Assembly (NCBI RefSeq): GCF_010499245.1
Contig: NZ_JAAGOW010000001.1
Span: forward strand, 1,674,001 to 1,738,000
DNA: 64,000 nt
Reading direction: 5' to 3'
From: Variovorax sp. WS11
GTDB lineage: Bacteria; Pseudomonadota; Gammaproteobacteria; Burkholderiales; Burkholderiaceae_C
Part shown: one piece after another, positions 62,984-64,000 of the stretch
Numbering within the stretch: position 1 is the first letter of the stretch
How the letters are laid out: each line of letters starts with the position of its first letter
The notes under the pieces: model-generated
Told to the model about the DNA's origin: nothing
Databases searched by the model: none
The model's input: only the letters and a program-made list of their open reading frames with translations
Translations under genes and position numbers: made by a program

Positions 62984-63739
62984 TCAGGCCGACACCGTCT
63001 CCGCCGAAACGTAGGCTTCGGGGTCGAGCCGGCGCATCTCGGCCTCGATCCAGGCTTCGACCTCGCGCATCAGCTCGTCGGGCTTGCGCCCCACGCTGGA
63101 GATCGCCGGGCCGATCGAGACATCGACCACGCCGGGATGCTTGACGAAGGCCTTGCGCGGCCAGACCTTGGCCGAAGTCACGGCGATCGGGATCACCGGC
63201 ACGCCGGTCTCGCAGGCCAGCCGCGTGCCGCCGGTCTTGTAGATGCCCTGCCGCCCGCGCGGGATGCGCGTGCCCTCCGGGAACATGATGATCCAGATGC
63301 CCTGGGCCAGCAGGGCGCGGCCCTGCGCCACCACCTTGTTGAAGGCCTGGGTGCGCTGGCTGCGGTCGATGTGGATCATGTCCAGCCGCGCCATGGCCCA
63401 GCCGAAGAAAGGCACGTAGATCAGTTCCTTCTTGAACACATAGGCCAGCGGATGCGGCATCAGCGTGGGCATCAGGAAGGTCTCGAAGGTCGACTGGTGC
63501 TTCACCAGCAGGACGCAGCCGGCGAGCTTGTCCTGGGGCAAGTTTTCCATGCCGGTGACGCGCGTTTCGATGCCCAGCAGTACCCGGGCGCCGCCGATCG
63601 CCCAACCGAGCCAGCGCGCGGCCATCCAGTACAACGGCACGCCGCGCTTCCACAGCGAGCTGACCACCATGATCAGGCCCCATGGCACCACGGTGACGAG
63701 CATCCACAGGGCGTGGACGATGGATCGGAGAAGGGACAT
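62984..63739 (-). CDS. plsC: 1-acyl-sn-glycerol-3-phosphate acyltransferase
   Basis: 251 residues, inner-membrane enzyme making phosphatidic acid. An N-terminal span (LVTVVPWGLIMVVSSLW) precedes VKHQSTFETFLMPT, a Burkholderiales variant of the HxxxxD box with Glu where Asp is usual, and FPEGTRIPRG. ATG 63739 overlaps the gmhB stop by one base. Confidence 0.92.
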   Translation of the reverse strand: MSLLRSIVHALWMLVTVVPWGLIMVVSSLWKRGVPLYWMAARWLGWAIGGARVLLGIETRVTGMENLPQDKLAGCVLLVKHQSTFETFLMPTLMPHPLAYVFKKELIYVPFFGWAMARLDMIHIDRSQRTQAFNKVVAQGRALLAQGIWIIMFPEGTRIPRGRQGIYKTGGTRLACETGVPVIPIAVTSAKVWPRKAFVKHPGVVDVSIGPAISSVGRKPDELMREVEAWIEAEMRRLDPEAYVSAETVSA

Positions 63740-64000
63740 CAGACGGCCACGTTCAAGGCATTGCGCTCTTCGCGTTCCAGCAGGAAGTCGACGAAGGCCG
63801 CCAGGTCTTCGTGCACGCGGGTGTTCGGCGGGTATTCGGGCGGCAGGGGGATGCCGCGGCAGGCCGCGCCCATGCCGGTCAGCAGCAGGTGCGGCTCGCA
63901 GCCGGCGGCGGCGCCGGCCTGCATGTCGCGCAGGCTGTCGCCGGCCGTCGGCACGTGAGCGAGGTCCACGCCATAGCGCTCGGCGATCTGCAGGAACAGG
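63739..64000 (-). CDS. gmhB: D-glycero-beta-D-manno-heptose-1,7-bisphosphate 7-phosphatase, C-terminal part
   Basis: The 5' end lies beyond the window. The visible 87 residues have VPTAGDSLRDMQAGAAAGCEPHLLLTG, the HAD motif IV region of GmhB, and end NALNVAV. It makes the heptose-1-phosphate precursor of LPS core. Gene order gmhB-plsC is common in betaproteobacteria. Confidence 0.88.
   Translation of the reverse strand, partial: LFLQIAERYGVDLAHVPTAGDSLRDMQAGAAAGCEPHLLLTGMGAACRGIPLPPEYPPNTRVHEDLAAFVDFLLEREERNALNVAV

Overview
This is a high-GC, gene-dense chromosomal window. Gene content and order (ahcY with an SAH riboswitch, a liu/bio cluster, Bug/TctC-type binding proteins, double-length UvrA, CTCTCCCGC-type palindromic repeats inside genes) point to a betaproteobacterium of the order Burkholderiales, most likely Comamonadaceae close to Variovorax. 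That assignment rests on recognition, not on a search. I found no rRNA, tRNA, CRISPR array, transposase or prophage.

Layout. 1-3.5 kb: a minus-strand methyl-cycle operon, ahcY-tlyA-metF-lipoprotein, headed by an S-adenosylhomocysteine riboswitch; prfC diverges from it. 5.2-7.8 kb: an ABC exporter (ATPase plus two ABC-2 permeases, the last frameshifted at its 3' end). 7.9-13.2 kb: single housekeeping or accessory genes (HAD phosphatase, DUF4399 protein, thioredoxin 2, GNAT acetyltransferase, Bug-type binding protein, acetylpolyamine amidohydrolase). 13.2-19.2 kb: a double-length UvrA-like gene carrying palindromic repeats inside its frame and broken by a frameshift at the largest of them. 19.3-21.5 kb: an orphan amino-acid-type binding protein, then a compositionally foreign patch with an unrecognised gene whose core resembles an ADP-ribosyltransferase fold and which ends at a C6 tract. 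21.5-24.3 kb: an MFS carrier with a tiny membrane protein, and a DsbA-like isomerase.

24.3-41.1 kb: the metabolic heart of the window. Almost every gene for leucine/isovalerate breakdown (isovaleryl-CoA dehydrogenase, both methylcrotonyl-CoA carboxylase subunits, methylglutaconyl-CoA hydratase, HMG-CoA lyase, an acyl-CoA ligase) lies on the minus strand, with the biotin operon bioA-F-D-B placed in the middle, directly upstream of the biotin-carrying carboxylase subunit. A divergent AraC-type regulator with a 21-bp-spaced direct repeat in front of it probably controls the upstream half. 41.2-47.5 kb: small orphan protein, HAD phosphatase, thiC with a TPP riboswitch, a DedA-rhodanese fusion, DUF3047, YchJ and a LuxR-type regulator. 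47.5-55.3 kb: an amidase with several apparent single-base losses at its 3' end, then a second acyl-CoA catabolic run (acyl-CoA dehydrogenase, unknown protein, thiolase, AceK, carbonic anhydrase) ending in liuR, whose intergenic region holds a LiuR-type palindrome.

55.4-62.1 kb (plus strand): metallo-beta-lactamase-fold hydrolase, a leucine-rich-repeat/protein-kinase fusion, an RluA-type pseudouridine synthase, a NarL-type response regulator overlapping a hybrid histidine kinase, and a short-chain dehydrogenase. 62.1-64 kb (minus strand): an M48/YgjP-like metallopeptidase, a PlsC-type acyltransferase and the C-terminal end of gmhB, which runs off the window. Several genes (permease, uvrA, the foreign gene, amidase) show single-base frame breaks. 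They are too frequent to ignore, and could be real decay or residual sequence error. Gaps of more than 150 bases with no feature assigned: 19164-19336 (divergent uvrA/binding-protein leader), 20450-20623 (low-GC leader of the foreign gene) and 50280-50446 (acyl-CoA dehydrogenase leader, with only a weak CCG-A5-CGG hairpin).
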